Source: Neorhizobium galegae bv. officinalis
Lineage (GTDB): Bacteria > Pseudomonadota > Alphaproteobacteria > Rhizobiales > Rhizobiaceae
Direction: 5' to 3'
Assembly (NCBI GenBank): GCA_000985875.1
Contig: CCRI01000015.1
Coordinates: 62,001 to 126,000 of the forward strand
Length of the DNA stretch: 64,000 nt
Shown here: positions 49,283 to 58,264 of the stretch, piece by piece
Layout of the letters: each line of letters begins with the position of its first letter
Numbering within the stretch: position 1 is the first letter of the stretch
Notes under the pieces: generated by a model
Seen by the model: only the letters and a program-made list of their open reading frames with translations
The model's database searches: none
What the model was told of the DNA's origin: nothing
Made by a program: the position numbers and the translations under genes

Positions 49283-50155
49283 CTATTCCGTTTCCCCGCG
49301 CAACGCGTCGGCCAACCGCATCTTGGCCGAACCCGGCTTCAGCGGCTTCTGCTGGCTTTCGTGCGGTGCCCAGCCGGATGCGTAGATGATCGAGAACGTG
49401 GCGCGGATGCGGCCGTCCGGATCGGAATAACGTTCCGCATAAAGCTCCGCAGCCCTTACGAAGAAACGCCTCGTGACCGGCACCCGGCTGCGGCCCGCGA
49501 GGGGATTGGTCATCCCCATGGCGCGTAAATCGCGCATCAGCGGGAAGAGCGAGTCGTAACGCACCGTGTAGGTCTCGGCATCGACGACCGGCAGCGAGAA
49601 ACCGGCCCGCTGCAGCAGGGCGCCGACATCGCGCACATCGGCAAACGGTATGACGCGGGGGCTCGCGCCGCCGGTCAGTTCCGCCTCGGCAGAGAGAAGG
49701 ACGTCGCGCATTTCCTGCAACGTGCCGGAGCCGGGGATCGCCGCCAGAAAAAGTCCGTCGGGCCTCAGGGCGCGGCGTATGCGGATCAGCGTGCCGGGCA
49801 TGTCGTTGACCAGATGCAACGAGAGCGGCGACAGGACCAGATTGACGGATTCGGGTTTGAGAGGGACGTCTTCGAATGGCGCCGTGGTAAAGGCGTCTCC
49901 AGGCCCTGAGAAGGCGGCATCGGTCTCGACGCGGCTCAAGGTGCCGATCTTGCCGGTCGCCATCGCCTCACGGGCGGCGATACCGGTTCCGCCATGCAGT
50001 TCGACCGCCGTCTCGAACTTGCGTTCGACGACCGCCAGACGGTCCGCAAGCTCGCGGCCGGCAATGTCCAGGAGGAATGCGGCATTGCTGTCCTTGGCGG
50101 CTATCGCGCGTCTGCGCCGTGCGCTCACCAGCTGTTCGTCGAAAAGAATTTCCAT
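49283..50155 (-). CDS. NDUFAF5-like methyltransferase-domain protein
   Basis: A 290-residue protein that resembles the alphaproteobacterial relatives of mitochondrial NDUFAF5, a factor for complex I assembly that hydroxylates an arginine of NDUFS7. N-terminal MEILFDEQLVSARRRRAI and the core VELHGGTGIAAREA, VNLVLSPLSLHLVNDMPGTLIRIRRALRPDGLFLAAIPG are characteristic; the SAM motif I is unusual. Equivalent bacterial function is inferred only. It converges with the Flp gene after four bases and is divergent from comF (58 bases between starts). Confidence 0.82.
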   Translation of the reverse strand: MEILFDEQLVSARRRRAIAAKDSNAAFLLDIAGRELADRLAVVERKFETAVELHGGTGIAAREAMATGKIGTLSRVETDAAFSGPGDAFTTAPFEDVPLKPESVNLVLSPLSLHLVNDMPGTLIRIRRALRPDGLFLAAIPGSGTLQEMRDVLLSAEAELTGGASPRVIPFADVRDVGALLQRAGFSLPVVDAETYTVRYDSLFPLMRDLRAMGMTNPLAGRSRVPVTRRFFVRAAELYAERYSDPDGRIRATFSIIYASGWAPHESQQKPLKPGSAKMRLADALRGETE

Positions 50156-50213
50156 GGCCGTCCACTCGTATTCTGCCGTCGCAAAGGCGCGCTCCGTCCG
50201 CTATTGTCAAGTC

Positions 50214-50990
50214 ATGTCCGCCGAGCCCAACGTCAACCCCTTGCGACTTTTAACATCGTTCGCCGCGGGGTGGACGAGATGGGTCGGCGATCTCGTCTAT
50301 CCTCCAGCCTGCCCCGGCTGCGGCATCAGAACCGGAGCGCATCAGGGATTCTGCCCCGCCTGCTGGCGGGAAATCCGCTTCATCGAGCGGCCCTATTGCG
50401 AGACGCTCGGTCTGCCGTTCTCCTATGATCCGGGGCCGGGCATTCTATCGGCGCAGGCGATCGCGGAACCGCCAGTCTTCGACCGCCTGCGTTCGGCGGC
50501 AATCTTCGAGGGCGCGGCCCGCGATCTCGTCCATTCGCTGAAATACCGCGACCGCACTGATCTCGCGGGGATGATGGCCGGCTGGATGCTGCGAGCCTCC
50601 GACGGCCACGTCGCGAACTGCGACGGCATCCTGCCGGTGCCGCTGCATCGATCACGCTTCGCCTCGCGGAAATTCAATCAGGCGGCGGAGCTTGCCCGGC
50701 ATCTGTCGCGAAAATCCGGCCGGCCGTTCCTGCCGTCCACGCTCGTCCGCGTCAAGCGCACGGACCGGCAGGTGGGGCTTTCGGCGCGGGCCCGCGAGGA
50801 CAACGTGCGGGCGGCTTTCGCGATCTCGCCGGGCCACGAGGACCGCGTTTTCGGCAAGCGGCTGGTGCTTGTCGACGACGTCTATACGACCGGTGCGACG
50901 GTTTCATCCGCCACTCGCGCTTTGAAGAAAGCAGGAGCCGCGGAGGTCACGGTTTTGACCTTTGCAATGGCCGTAGCCGCGCCTATATGA
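50214..50990 (+). CDS. comF: ComF family phosphoribosyltransferase-like protein
   Basis: A 258-residue ComF protein. N-terminal zinc knuckles CPGCG and CPACW, followed by a phosphoribosyltransferase-like domain with the PRPP-type motif VLVDDVYTTGAT and ARxxNVRAAF. ComF is needed for DNA uptake in naturally competent bacteria and linked to recombination of ssDNA (with PriA); in rhizobia its role is unknown. The frame extends far upstream, but ATG 50214 gives the proper start. It precedes grxC with 71 bases between; the downstream end and the promoter region of grxC are adjacent. Confidence 0.88.
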   Translation: MSAEPNVNPLRLLTSFAAGWTRWVGDLVYPPACPGCGIRTGAHQGFCPACWREIRFIERPYCETLGLPFSYDPGPGILSAQAIAEPPVFDRLRSAAIFEGAARDLVHSLKYRDRTDLAGMMAGWMLRASDGHVANCDGILPVPLHRSRFASRKFNQAAELARHLSRKSGRPFLPSTLVRVKRTDRQVGLSARAREDNVRAAFAISPGHEDRVFGKRLVLVDDVYTTGATVSSATRALKKAGAAEVTVLTFAMAVAAPI

Positions 50991-51061
50991 ACAGAAGAAG
51001 ACACTATTGCGCGCGGCCTTTTCCCGCTTCCTTTCCCTTGGGGCCGCGCCCGGAGACGATC

Positions 51062-51319
51062 ATGGCAGAGGTCACTATCTATACCCGCGAATATTGCGGT
51101 TACTGCGCGCGCGCCAAGGCTTTGCTGGACACCAAGGGTGTGGCCTATACCGAGCACGACGCCACCTATTCGCAGGAACTGCGCCAGGAAATGATCGGCA
51201 AGGCGAACGGCCGTGCGACCTTCCCGCAGATCTTCATCGACGGGACGCATGTCGGCGGCTGCGACGATCTGCACGCGCTTGACCGGGCCGGCAAGCTGGA
51301 CCCGATGCTGGCGAACTGA
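51062..51319 (+). CDS. grxC: Glutaredoxin 3
   Basis: An 85-residue dithiol glutaredoxin using glutathione to reduce protein disulfides. The redox motif is CGYC (C12, C15), followed by the TFPQIF loop with cis-proline and the GGCDDL glutathione-binding element. Start ATG 51062 has GGAG 8 bases upstream; an in-frame upstream extension lacks homology. It begins a tight run: 12 bases before the nitrilase-family gene, which overlaps DUF1178. The grxC-nitrilase-DUF1178 order is common in Rhizobiales. Confidence 0.95.
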   Translation: MAEVTIYTREYCGYCARAKALLDTKGVAYTEHDATYSQELRQEMIGKANGRATFPQIFIDGTHVGGCDDLHALDRAGKLDPMLAN

Positions 51320-51331
51320 GAGGTATCTCCC

Positions 51332-52185
51332 ATGGCTTTCAAGGCTGCCGCCATCCAGATGTGCTCCGGAGTCGATCCGGAAAAGAACGCCGCCGATATG
51401 GCGCGGCTGGTCCGTGAAGCGGCAGCGCAAGGGGCGGTTTATATCCAGACCCCGGAGATGACGGGTTTCCTGCAGCGGGACCGCAAGGCGATGCGTGCCG
51501 TTCTGCGCGACGAGGCGGGCGACATCATCGTTTCGACCGCCCGCAGCCTTGCAAGCGAACTCGGCATCCACCTGCATGTCGGCTCGACGGCGATCGCCGT
51601 CGATGGGGCAAGATCGCCAACCGCGCCTTCCTGTTTGCGCCCAGCGGCCGGCAGATCTGCACCTATGACAAGATCCATATGTTCGATGTCGATCTGGACA
51701 ATGGCGAGAGCTGGCGCGAAAGCTCGGCCTACGAGCCGGGCAGCAAAGCGCGCGTCGCCGACCTGCCGTTCGGCAGGCTCGGGTTCGCGATCTGCTACGA
51801 CGTGCGGTTCCCGCAGCTTTTCCGGGCCGAAGCCTTGGCCGGGGCCGAAATCCTGACCGTGCCGGCGGCCTTCACCCGCCAGACCGGCGAAGCCCATTGG
51901 GAAATCCTGCTGCGGGCTCGGGCGATCGAGAACGGCGCCTTCGTGATCGCCGCCGCTCAGGCCGGCGTGCATGAGGACGGCCGCGAGACATTTGGCCATT
52001 CGATGATCGTCGATCCGTGGGGCAAGGTTCTGGCATCCGCCGGCGGCACCGGCGAGGGTGTCGTGCTCGCCGACATCGACATCGCCGCAGTCGCCGCGGC
52101 GCGGGGGAAGATCCCCAACCTCAAGAACGCCCGCGAGTTCTCGCTCGATGCGGTTCCCGACGCGGCGGGAGAGGTGGCCGCTTGA
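51332..52185 (+). pseudogene. Carbon-nitrogen hydrolase (Nit1-like), frameshifted by one base
   Basis: The product would be a nitrilase-superfamily amidase, close to deaminated-glutathione amidase (Nit1). The first part (MAFKAAAIQMCSGVDPEKNA to about 51604) carries the catalytic Glu E42 in QTPEMTGFL. The rest, with the catalytic Lys in YDKIHMFDVD and Cys in FAICYDVRFPQ, lies in another frame. They meet at a run of four G (51605-51608); a fifth G would restore VDGGKIANRAFLFAPSGR. As shown the reading frame ends early at 51856. This could be a real pseudogene or a sequencing deletion in a homopolymer; the rest of the frame is intact with all three catalytic residues, which favours a recent change or an error. 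Neighbours are grxC and DUF1178. Confidence 0.85.
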
Positions 52186-52610
52186 TCAAGTATTCGCTCA
52201 TCTGCGATAATGCCCACACGTTCGAAGGCTGGTTTTCGGAAAGCGCCGACTTCGATCGGCAGGTGGCGAGCGGGCTCCTCACCTGTCCGGTCTGCAATTC
52301 CGCTTCCATTTCCAAGACGCTGATGGCGCCCTCTGTCTCGACCGCCCGAAAGAAGGAAGAGAAGCAGGCGATGGTGATGGACCTGGCGCGCCAGGAGATG
52401 ATTGCCAAGCTCAAGGAAGCAGTCGCGGCGATCAAGGCCAATGCCGAGGACGTCGGCGAGAAGTTTCCCGAGGAAGCCCGCAAGATCCACTATGGCGAAG
52501 CGGATGCCCGAGGCATCATCGGCCAGGCGAGCCTCGGCGAGGTGCGCGAGCTGCTCGACGAGGGCATCGAGATCGCACCGCTGCCGGTCATTCCCGAAGA
52601 CGCGAACTGA
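52182..52610 (+). CDS. DUF1178 family protein
   Basis: A 142-residue protein of the DUF1178 family: LIKYSLICDNAHTFEGWFSESADFDRQ, LLTCPVCNSASISKTLMAPSV, and a helical C-terminal half with RKIHYGEADARGIIGQAS. A CxxC pair (C41-C44 or so) suggests a metal site. Function is unknown, though the gene is regularly linked to nitrilase-family and glutaredoxin genes. It starts with TTG 52182, overlapping the previous stop by four bases (TTGA), with GGGAGAGG upstream. The 134 bases after it contain a GC hairpin (GGCGGC/GCCGCC) without T tract. Confidence 0.87.
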   Translation: MIKYSLICDNAHTFEGWFSESADFDRQVASGLLTCPVCNSASISKTLMAPSVSTARKKEEKQAMVMDLARQEMIAKLKEAVAAIKANAEDVGEKFPEEARKIHYGEADARGIIGQASLGEVRELLDEGIEIAPLPVIPEDAN

Positions 52611-52744
52611 ACGAGCGAGGACGGCGCAACGTCGGGCGGCATTGCCGCCGGAGGTCCGAGGCGGAGGGAGCGCCGGCCTGACCTCAGCCATATTCACGCT
52701 CCCATAGCGCCTGCGATATTACCCCGGACCAGGCGTTCCGAAAA

Positions 52745-53500
52745 TCACGCCGGCCGCTTGGCCAGCATCATGTAGTTGACGTCCATGTCCGGCGACAGGT
52801 TCCAGCGGTCCTGCAGCGGATTGAAGAAGACGCCGGTGCGGTGGATGATGTCCATGCCGGCTGAAGAGATCGGTCTTTCGAGCTCTTCCGGGCGGACCAG
52901 CTTTTCGTATTGATGGGTGCCGCGCGGTAGCCAGCGCAGGATGTTTTCGGCGGCGAAGATCGCCAGCGCTCCGGCCTTGAAGGTGCGGTTGATGGTGGCG
53001 ACGAACATCAGGCCGCCGGGGCGGACCATGTTGGCGCAGGTCGTCATGAAGAAATTGACATCCGCGACGTGCTCAACGACTTCCATGTTCAAGACGACGT
53101 CGAACGTCTCGCCGGCTTCGGCGAGCTGCTCGGCAGTCACTGCGCGGTAATCGACCGAGGTGCCCGTCTCGGCGGCATGGGTGGAGGCGATGCCGATGTT
53201 CTTCTCGGACGGATCTGCACCGACGACGGTTGCGCCCATACGGGCGATCGGCTCGGAGAGCAGGCCGCCGCCGCAGCCGATATCGAGGATGCGCAGGCCG
53301 GAAAGCGGCAGGTGGCTCTTCGGATCGCGGCCGAAATTTTCACAGATGCGGTCGCGGAGATAGGCGAGCCGCACGGGATTGAACTTGTGGAGCGGCTTGA
53401 ACTTGCCGGTCGGGTCCCACCACTCCGCGGCCATTGCGGAAAACCGGTCGACTTCGCTCTGGTCGATCGTGCTGCGGGCGGCTTCGGTCATGGTCTTCAT
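52745..53500 (-). CDS. ubiG: Ubiquinone biosynthesis O-methyltransferase UbiG
   Basis: UbiG performs both O-methylations in ubiquinone synthesis, associated with the inner membrane. The 251-residue protein has the SAM motif LDIGCGGGLL (72-81), the acidic loop GADPSEKNIGIA, VLNMEVVEHV and the membrane-insertion segment near FAAENILRWLPRGTH. Start ATG 53500 is used; ATG 53491 (MTEAARST) is an alternative because spacing from GAAGGG is tight for the first. The gene converges with DUF1178, and the next gene lies on the other strand. In other rhizobia ubiG is often divergent from lysC; it is not here. Confidence 0.94.
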   Translation of the reverse strand: MKTMTEAARSTIDQSEVDRFSAMAAEWWDPTGKFKPLHKFNPVRLAYLRDRICENFGRDPKSHLPLSGLRILDIGCGGGLLSEPIARMGATVVGADPSEKNIGIASTHAAETGTSVDYRAVTAEQLAEAGETFDVVLNMEVVEHVADVNFFMTTCANMVRPGGLMFVATINRTFKAGALAIFAAENILRWLPRGTHQYEKLVRPEELERPISSAGMDIIHRTGVFFNPLQDRWNLSPDMDVNYMMLAKRPA

Positions 53501-53774
53501 CCCTTCGTTTCAGAGTTTGAAGTCGGATGATAGGGCGTGGAAGTCAAGAGTTCTGCGATCGAGATTTTCTCACAGGCGGCCTCGCCGGACCTGATGCGGC
53601 GACGGCAGCATCGTCCCGCCGTAGCCGAAACGAGGCTGGCCGATTGTCTGCACAAGTTCGAATGGTGGGGATGCGAGGCGAGGCTATTTGGTCTATGCGT
53701 TTGAAAAGCTGACGGGCACAGACGGCGGTCATCCTCTCTGGAGGGGAGGGATGGGGCGCCGGGAGGAGGGCAGG

Positions 53775-54668
53775 ATGGCGATCACGGTCGAGCGATTGAA
53801 GGAGCTGCTTGCCTTCGAGGAGGTCTCCTTGGCGCTGGCGGAGAGTTCCGCGGAAATCCACGACGGCTATATTCTCGAAAGATTGCGGTTCAGGCTCGAG
53901 GATGGCGCGGAGGTCCGGGGTTTCCTCACCCGGCCGAGCGAAGGCTTCCTCACCGGCGGCCCGGCGATTGTCTATGCGCATGCGCATGGCGCCCGCTGGG
54001 ATATCGGGGCATCCGAACTGATCGACGGCCGGCCGGCACTGCTCGATGCCCCGGGGCCGGCTCTGGCGCGCGAAGGATATGTTGCGCTGTGCATCGACAT
54101 GCCGACCTTTGGCGAGCGGGCCGGGGTGACGGAGGACGCGGCGACCAAGGCGGCGCTCTGGCACGGCAGAACCCTGTTCGGGCAGATGCTTTCCGAACAG
54201 GCGGCGGCGCTGACCTGGCTCGCCGGCCGACCGGAGGTCGATCCGCAAAGGATCGGCGTCTCGGGGCTGTCTATGGGGGCGACACTTGCCTATTTCCTGG
54301 CGGCGATCGATCCGAGGGTGAAGGCGGTGGCACATCTGTGCTGTTATGCCGATTTCGCGACGCTGGTCAAAATCGGCGCCCATGACCTTCATGGCCACTA
54401 CCTGACGGTGCCGGGACTGCTCAAGGAGACCTCGATCGGCGAGATCGCCGGGCTGGTGGCGCCGCGGCCGCAGCTGATCTGCATCGGCTGGGACGATCCG
54501 CTGACGCCGCCAGCAGCGGTGGACTGCGCATTTGCCGAGACGGAAGCTGCCTATCTCAAGGCTGAAGCGCTCGGCGCGCTGGTTTTCCTGCCAGAAGCGG
54601 GCGTCGGGCACCGCGAAACTGAAGCGATGCGGAGGGCGATGCTGGCCTTTTTCAAGGGGTATCTCTGA
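53775..54668 (+). CDS. Dienelactone-hydrolase-like alpha/beta hydrolase
   Basis: A 297-residue alpha/beta hydrolase. The nucleophile elbow is GLSMGA with S166, the acid is likely D240 or D241 in GWDDPLTP, and the histidine H279 in VGHRETEA completes the triad. AHAHGARWDIGASELI and PAIVYAHAHG form the oxyanion-hole side. Proteins of this type hydrolyse ester or lactone bonds; the substrate is unknown. ATG 53775 has GGAGGAGGG upstream. The 274 bases between ubiG and this gene contain no convincing gene, although the frame is open upstream from a TTG at 53688. Confidence 0.82.
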   Translation: MAITVERLKELLAFEEVSLALAESSAEIHDGYILERLRFRLEDGAEVRGFLTRPSEGFLTGGPAIVYAHAHGARWDIGASELIDGRPALLDAPGPALAREGYVALCIDMPTFGERAGVTEDAATKAALWHGRTLFGQMLSEQAAALTWLAGRPEVDPQRIGVSGLSMGATLAYFLAAIDPRVKAVAHLCCYADFATLVKIGAHDLHGHYLTVPGLLKETSIGEIAGLVAPRPQLICIGWDDPLTPPAAVDCAFAETEAAYLKAEALGALVFLPEAGVGHRETEAMRRAMLAFFKGYL

Positions 54669-54725
54669 GGCATGAGAAGAGCGGCGTCGCTCACATGACG
54701 CGGATATCTGCCACGATCCTGCGCC

Positions 54726-54968
54726 CTACCGCGTGCCGTTCAGATGCACGCATCTCTTCGAAATCTGCTCCTTGCGCTGCGACTTGGTATAACGTGCGAT
54801 CATGCCCGCTGGGCAGCTCTTGTCGTCGAACAATACGGACTCACCGGCCGCCATCGACGCGGGCGTCGGTTTGGCCTTGACCATCCGGGTCTGGGCGTTG
54901 GCCGGTGATAGCCCGGCCGGTCCGGTAAAGACCATGGCCAGCAACAGAATCAGAAAAGCACGGAACAT
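54726..54968 (-). CDS. Small exported protein, unknown
   Basis: An 80-residue protein with a signal peptide (FRAFLILLLAMVFTGPAGLSPANAQ) and a short mature part with two cysteines (SCPAG and RCVHLNG) that could form a disulfide. The pattern CPAGMIARYTK...RC-V resembles other tiny exported rhizobial proteins; not otherwise recognised. Upstream GGAGGAGAGG is a strong ribosome-binding site serving ATG 54968, or GTG 54974. It stands alone, 107 bases from the start of the ABC-transporter ATPase stop codon region. Confidence 0.7.
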   Translation of the reverse strand: MFRAFLILLLAMVFTGPAGLSPANAQTRMVKAKPTPASMAAGESVLFDDKSCPAGMIARYTKSQRKEQISKRCVHLNGTR

Positions 54969-55075
54969 CGACACCTCTCCTCCCGCTATGGTTGGTGAGG
55001 GATTGTAACGCCCGTGCTATCGACCAGCTATTCCACCTTCCGGTGTAGCTCGGCCCGAAGCAACGAAGGGCAGGA

Positions 55076-56158
55076 CTAGCTCCCCTTCACCCTCAATCCG
55101 TTCCGGTCGAACAGGTGCAGCGGTGCACCGGCGACGGAGAGGTGAGCTTCTTCGCCTGGGGAAATGAGTTTCTGGCCGGGAACGACGGCGAGGAGTTTTT
55201 CACCGTTCAGGTCCGCGTGGATGACCGTTTCGGAGCCGAGCGCTTCGACCAGCCGCACCTTAACCTTGAGGCTTCCCGGATCATTGGCAAGCGTTATGTG
55301 CTGCGGGCGGATGCCGATCGTCAGCTTGTCGCCGACGGACAGGGAATGGCCCGAGAACGGCACGAGCAGGCGGTGGCCGCCTGCGGTCGTAAGCGTTGCC
55401 GTGCCGGTTTCCAGCTCGGCGACCTCGCCGGCCAGGAAGTTCATGTGCGGTGCGCCGATGAAACCTGCGACGAAGCGGTTGGCTGGTGTGTTGTAGAGGT
55501 CGAGCGGGGTTCCGACCTGTTCGATCTTGCCGGCGCGCATGACCACAATGCGGTGGGCCAATGTCATCGCCTCCACCTGGTCGTGGGTGACGTAGATCAT
55601 CGTCGAGCCGAGGCGGGCGTGAAGGGCTGCGAGTTCGGCGCGGGTCGAGACGCGCAACTCGGCGTCGAGGTTCGACAGCGGTTCGTCGAGCAGGAAGGCG
55701 GTCGGGCGGCGCACGATGGCGCGGCCGATCGCGACGCGCTGGCGCTGGCCGCCGGAAAGCTGGCCGGGCCGGCGCTCGAGATAAGCTTCGATCTCCAGCA
55801 TGCGGGCGGCTTCGGTAATGCGCTCGGCCACCTCCGCCTTGGGCATGTTGGAATTTTCCAGCCCGAAGGCGAGGTTCTGGCGCACGCTCATATGGGGATA
55901 GAGCGCATAGGACTGGAAGACCATGGCAAGGCCGCGGTCGGCGGCGGACACTTCGTTGACGCGCTTGCCGTCGATCTCGATCTCGCCGCCGGTGACCTTT
56001 TCAAGGCCGGCGATGGTGCGCAGCAAGGTCGATTTTCCGCAGCCGGACGGGCCGACGAAAACGATGAACTCGCCGTCCTTGATATCGAGGTCGATGTCCT
56101 TCAGGACGTCGACTGCGCCGAAGGACTTCTTGATTTTGGTGAGGGTGATCTCGCCCAT
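55076..56158 (-). CDS. ABC transporter ATP-binding protein, UgpC/MalK type
   Basis: A 360-residue ATPase of carbohydrate ABC importers. Walker A VGPSGCGKSTLL (about 36-47), LSGGQRQR signature, Walker B FLLDEPLSNLD and switch histidine in YVTHDQVEAM are clear, then a C-terminal TOBE/OB regulatory domain with GIRPQHI. It energises the permease pair encoded just upstream in the operon. It follows permease 2 by 9 bases and is the last gene of the operon. Name UgpC would imply glycerol-3-phosphate; the neighbours instead suggest a sugar-acid oligomer, so no symbol is given. Confidence 0.93.
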   Translation of the reverse strand: MGEITLTKIKKSFGAVDVLKDIDLDIKDGEFIVFVGPSGCGKSTLLRTIAGLEKVTGGEIEIDGKRVNEVSAADRGLAMVFQSYALYPHMSVRQNLAFGLENSNMPKAEVAERITEAARMLEIEAYLERRPGQLSGGQRQRVAIGRAIVRRPTAFLLDEPLSNLDAELRVSTRAELAALHARLGSTMIYVTHDQVEAMTLAHRIVVMRAGKIEQVGTPLDLYNTPANRFVAGFIGAPHMNFLAGEVAELETGTATLTTAGGHRLLVPFSGHSLSVGDKLTIGIRPQHITLANDPGSLKVKVRLVEALGSETVIHADLNGEKLLAVVPGQKLISPGEEAHLSVAGAPLHLFDRNGLRVKGS

Positions 56159-56167
56159 CGGTGATCC

Positions 56168-57220
56168 TTACTTCAGGCCGGTGCCGGCAATGCCGGTGGT
56201 GATGAAACGCTGCAGGAAGATGAAGACTAGCACGACCGGGATCATGGTCACGACCGTCATCGCCAGGATGAAGTGCCACTGGACGTTCAGTTCGCCGGAA
56301 TAGATGCTCAGGCCCACCTGCAAGGTGTAGAGTTCGCGCCGCGACAATACGATCAGCGGCCACAGGAAGTCGTTCCAGCGCCAGACGACCGAGAAGATCG
56401 CCAGAACCGCGAGCGCCGGTGCCGTCAGCGGCAGCACGATACGCCAGTAGATCTGCCATTCGGACGCCTTGTCCATGCGCGCGGCGTCGATCAGCTCGTC
56501 CGGGATGGTCAGCATGTACTGACGCAGGATGAACACGCCGGTCGGGGTTGCGACCGTCGGCAGGATGACGCCCCAGAGATTGTTGAACAGCCCGAGCGAG
56601 GAGATGATCGAATAGAGCGGCACCATGATCACCGAAAGCGGCACCATCAGCGTCGCGAGGATAATCAGCATCGCGAGGCTGCGGCCCTTGAATTCGTATT
56701 TCGACAGCGCGAAGGCGGCCATGGAATTGACGATCAGGGTGATCAGCGTCGCCGTCACTGTCACGAAGACCGAGTTCCACAGGTAGCGCAGGAAATCGAA
56801 CTGCGTGAAGGGCGTCGTGTAGTTTTCCGTCGCAAACGCGACCGAACGGACCGGAGTGCGGTCGCCGATATTGACGCGGACGATTTCGCCCGGCGCCTTC
56901 GGATCGACCATCTGGGCGACGAGACCGATGCGGCGCACCTCGGCCAACACCTTGGTCGACCCGTCCGGCATCTTGGCTTCGAAGAGCTGCAGCGGCTTGT
57001 CGTAACCTTGGACCGTCGCCTGGCTGGTGACGTAGGGCAGGATCGACGGCGGGAACTCGGCAAGGGCTGCCGGCGTCTTGAAGGACGAGAAGGCGAGCCA
57101 GACGGCCGGGCCGAACATGATGATCAGGCCGCCGACGAGCCAGACCCAGGTGACGATATCAGTCCAGTGCCAGCTTTTGCCGCCGCGGCGGCGCAGAATG
57201 AAGCGGGAGGCGACACCCAT
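56168..57220 (-). CDS. Carbohydrate ABC transporter permease (MalG type)
   Basis: A 350-residue inner-membrane permease with six hydrophobic helices and the EAA coupling motif near DELIDAARMDKASEWQIYWRIVLPL. A large periplasmic loop (about residues 60-130) between the first two helices recalls MalG-type subunits that interact with the substrate. Its start codon overlaps the stop of the preceding permease by one base. Together with the first permease it forms the transmembrane channel. Confidence 0.92.
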   Translation of the reverse strand: MGVASRFILRRRGGKSWHWTDIVTWVWLVGGLIIMFGPAVWLAFSSFKTPAALAEFPPSILPYVTSQATVQGYDKPLQLFEAKMPDGSTKVLAEVRRIGLVAQMVDPKAPGEIVRVNIGDRTPVRSVAFATENYTTPFTQFDFLRYLWNSVFVTVTATLITLIVNSMAAFALSKYEFKGRSLAMLIILATLMVPLSVIMVPLYSIISSLGLFNNLWGVILPTVATPTGVFILRQYMLTIPDELIDAARMDKASEWQIYWRIVLPLTAPALAVLAIFSVVWRWNDFLWPLIVLSRRELYTLQVGLSIYSGELNVQWHFILAMTVVTMIPVVLVFIFLQRFITTGIAGTGLK

Positions 57221-58236
57221 TAGCGTTTCCCCTTCTTTTCGCTACGCTGGCCGACGCCGAGCTGGATCAGCGTCAGCACCACGAGCACGAGGCCCATCAG
57301 GATCGAGGCGGCAGCGGCAAGGCCCGGATTGCGGAGCGTCGAGGCAAAGCCGGTCTCGTAGATGTATTGGGTCAGATAGAGCGTGCTGGTGCCCGGACCG
57401 CCGCCGGTCAGCACGTAGACCTCGTCGAAGATCTGCACGGCCTTGATCAGGGCGAGAACTACGACGACGAGAAGGTTCGGCGCGAGAAGCGGCAGCGTGA
57501 TGCGCCGGAAGACGCGCTCCGGCTTGGTGCCGTCCATTTCCGCAGCTTCATAGAGATCCTTCGGGATCGCCTGCAGGCCGGCGAGCAGGATCAGCGTGTA
57601 GAGGCCCATATGCGCCCAGATCGACACGCCGATCGTGGCGATGAAGGTCCAGTTGCGGTCGGTAAGCCAAGTATAGGGCTCGATGCCGAACTGGTAGAGG
57701 CCGAAATTCAAGAGGCCCTGGCGCTGCAGGATCCACTTCCAGATCAGGCCGACGACGACGGGCGACAGGAGGACCGGGAAGAAGAACACGGCGCGCCAGA
57801 AGGAGCGGGCGGCGAGATCGCGGTTGAGGATCAGTGCCGTAATCAGCGACACGCCGATCATCAGCGTGACCTGCAGGACCACGAACCAGAAGGTGTTGCC
57901 GACCGCGGTCCAGAAGGCATCCTCCTGGCAGGACATCGGATCGAGGTAGTTCGTGCAGGTGAAGAGGCGCTGATACTGCTCGGCGCCGACGAAATTGCGC
58001 TCGGAAATGAAGAAGGCCGTGCCGCCGGTCATCGAGTATACGAAGTTGATGACGAGTGGCAGGAGCACGAAAATGCCGAAGATCAGCATGTTCGGAGCGA
58101 GGAACACGGCCGCCATGCCGCCGATGCCGGCCGCTTTCTGAACGGCGCGGAGCGGTATGTCGATGATGCGCATCAGCAGATGCACGGGCGCCATGAGAAG
58201 GCTGCCGAGACGGTCAGTGAGAGACGTCGTGCTCAT
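57220..58236 (-). CDS. Sugar ABC transporter permease (MalF/UgpA type)
   Basis: A 338-residue permease with about six to seven hydrophobic helices and the EAA loop DLYEAAEMDGTKPERVFRRITLPLL. A longer N-terminal region with two extra cysteines (FTCTNYLDPMSCQED in the first periplasmic loop) could form a disulfide. The start ATG 58236 follows the repeat-bearing gap after the binding-protein gene. The permease pair and ATPase are translationally compact (1-base overlap and 9 bases). Confidence 0.92.
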   Translation of the reverse strand: MSTTSLTDRLGSLLMAPVHLLMRIIDIPLRAVQKAAGIGGMAAVFLAPNMLIFGIFVLLPLVINFVYSMTGGTAFFISERNFVGAEQYQRLFTCTNYLDPMSCQEDAFWTAVGNTFWFVVLQVTLMIGVSLITALILNRDLAARSFWRAVFFFPVLLSPVVVGLIWKWILQRQGLLNFGLYQFGIEPYTWLTDRNWTFIATIGVSIWAHMGLYTLILLAGLQAIPKDLYEAAEMDGTKPERVFRRITLPLLAPNLLVVVVLALIKAVQIFDEVYVLTGGGPGTSTLYLTQYIYETGFASTLRNPGLAAAASILMGLVLVVLTLIQLGVGQRSEKKGKR

Positions 58237-58264
58237 GTTGGTATTCCATCCCTCCTTGTCTTCT

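Noticed and set aside
53512..53774. Possible gene between ubiG and the hydrolase
   Set aside because: Short frames have no ribosome-binding site or domain; the hydrolase starts at ATG 53775 behind GGAGG, so this is treated as non-coding.
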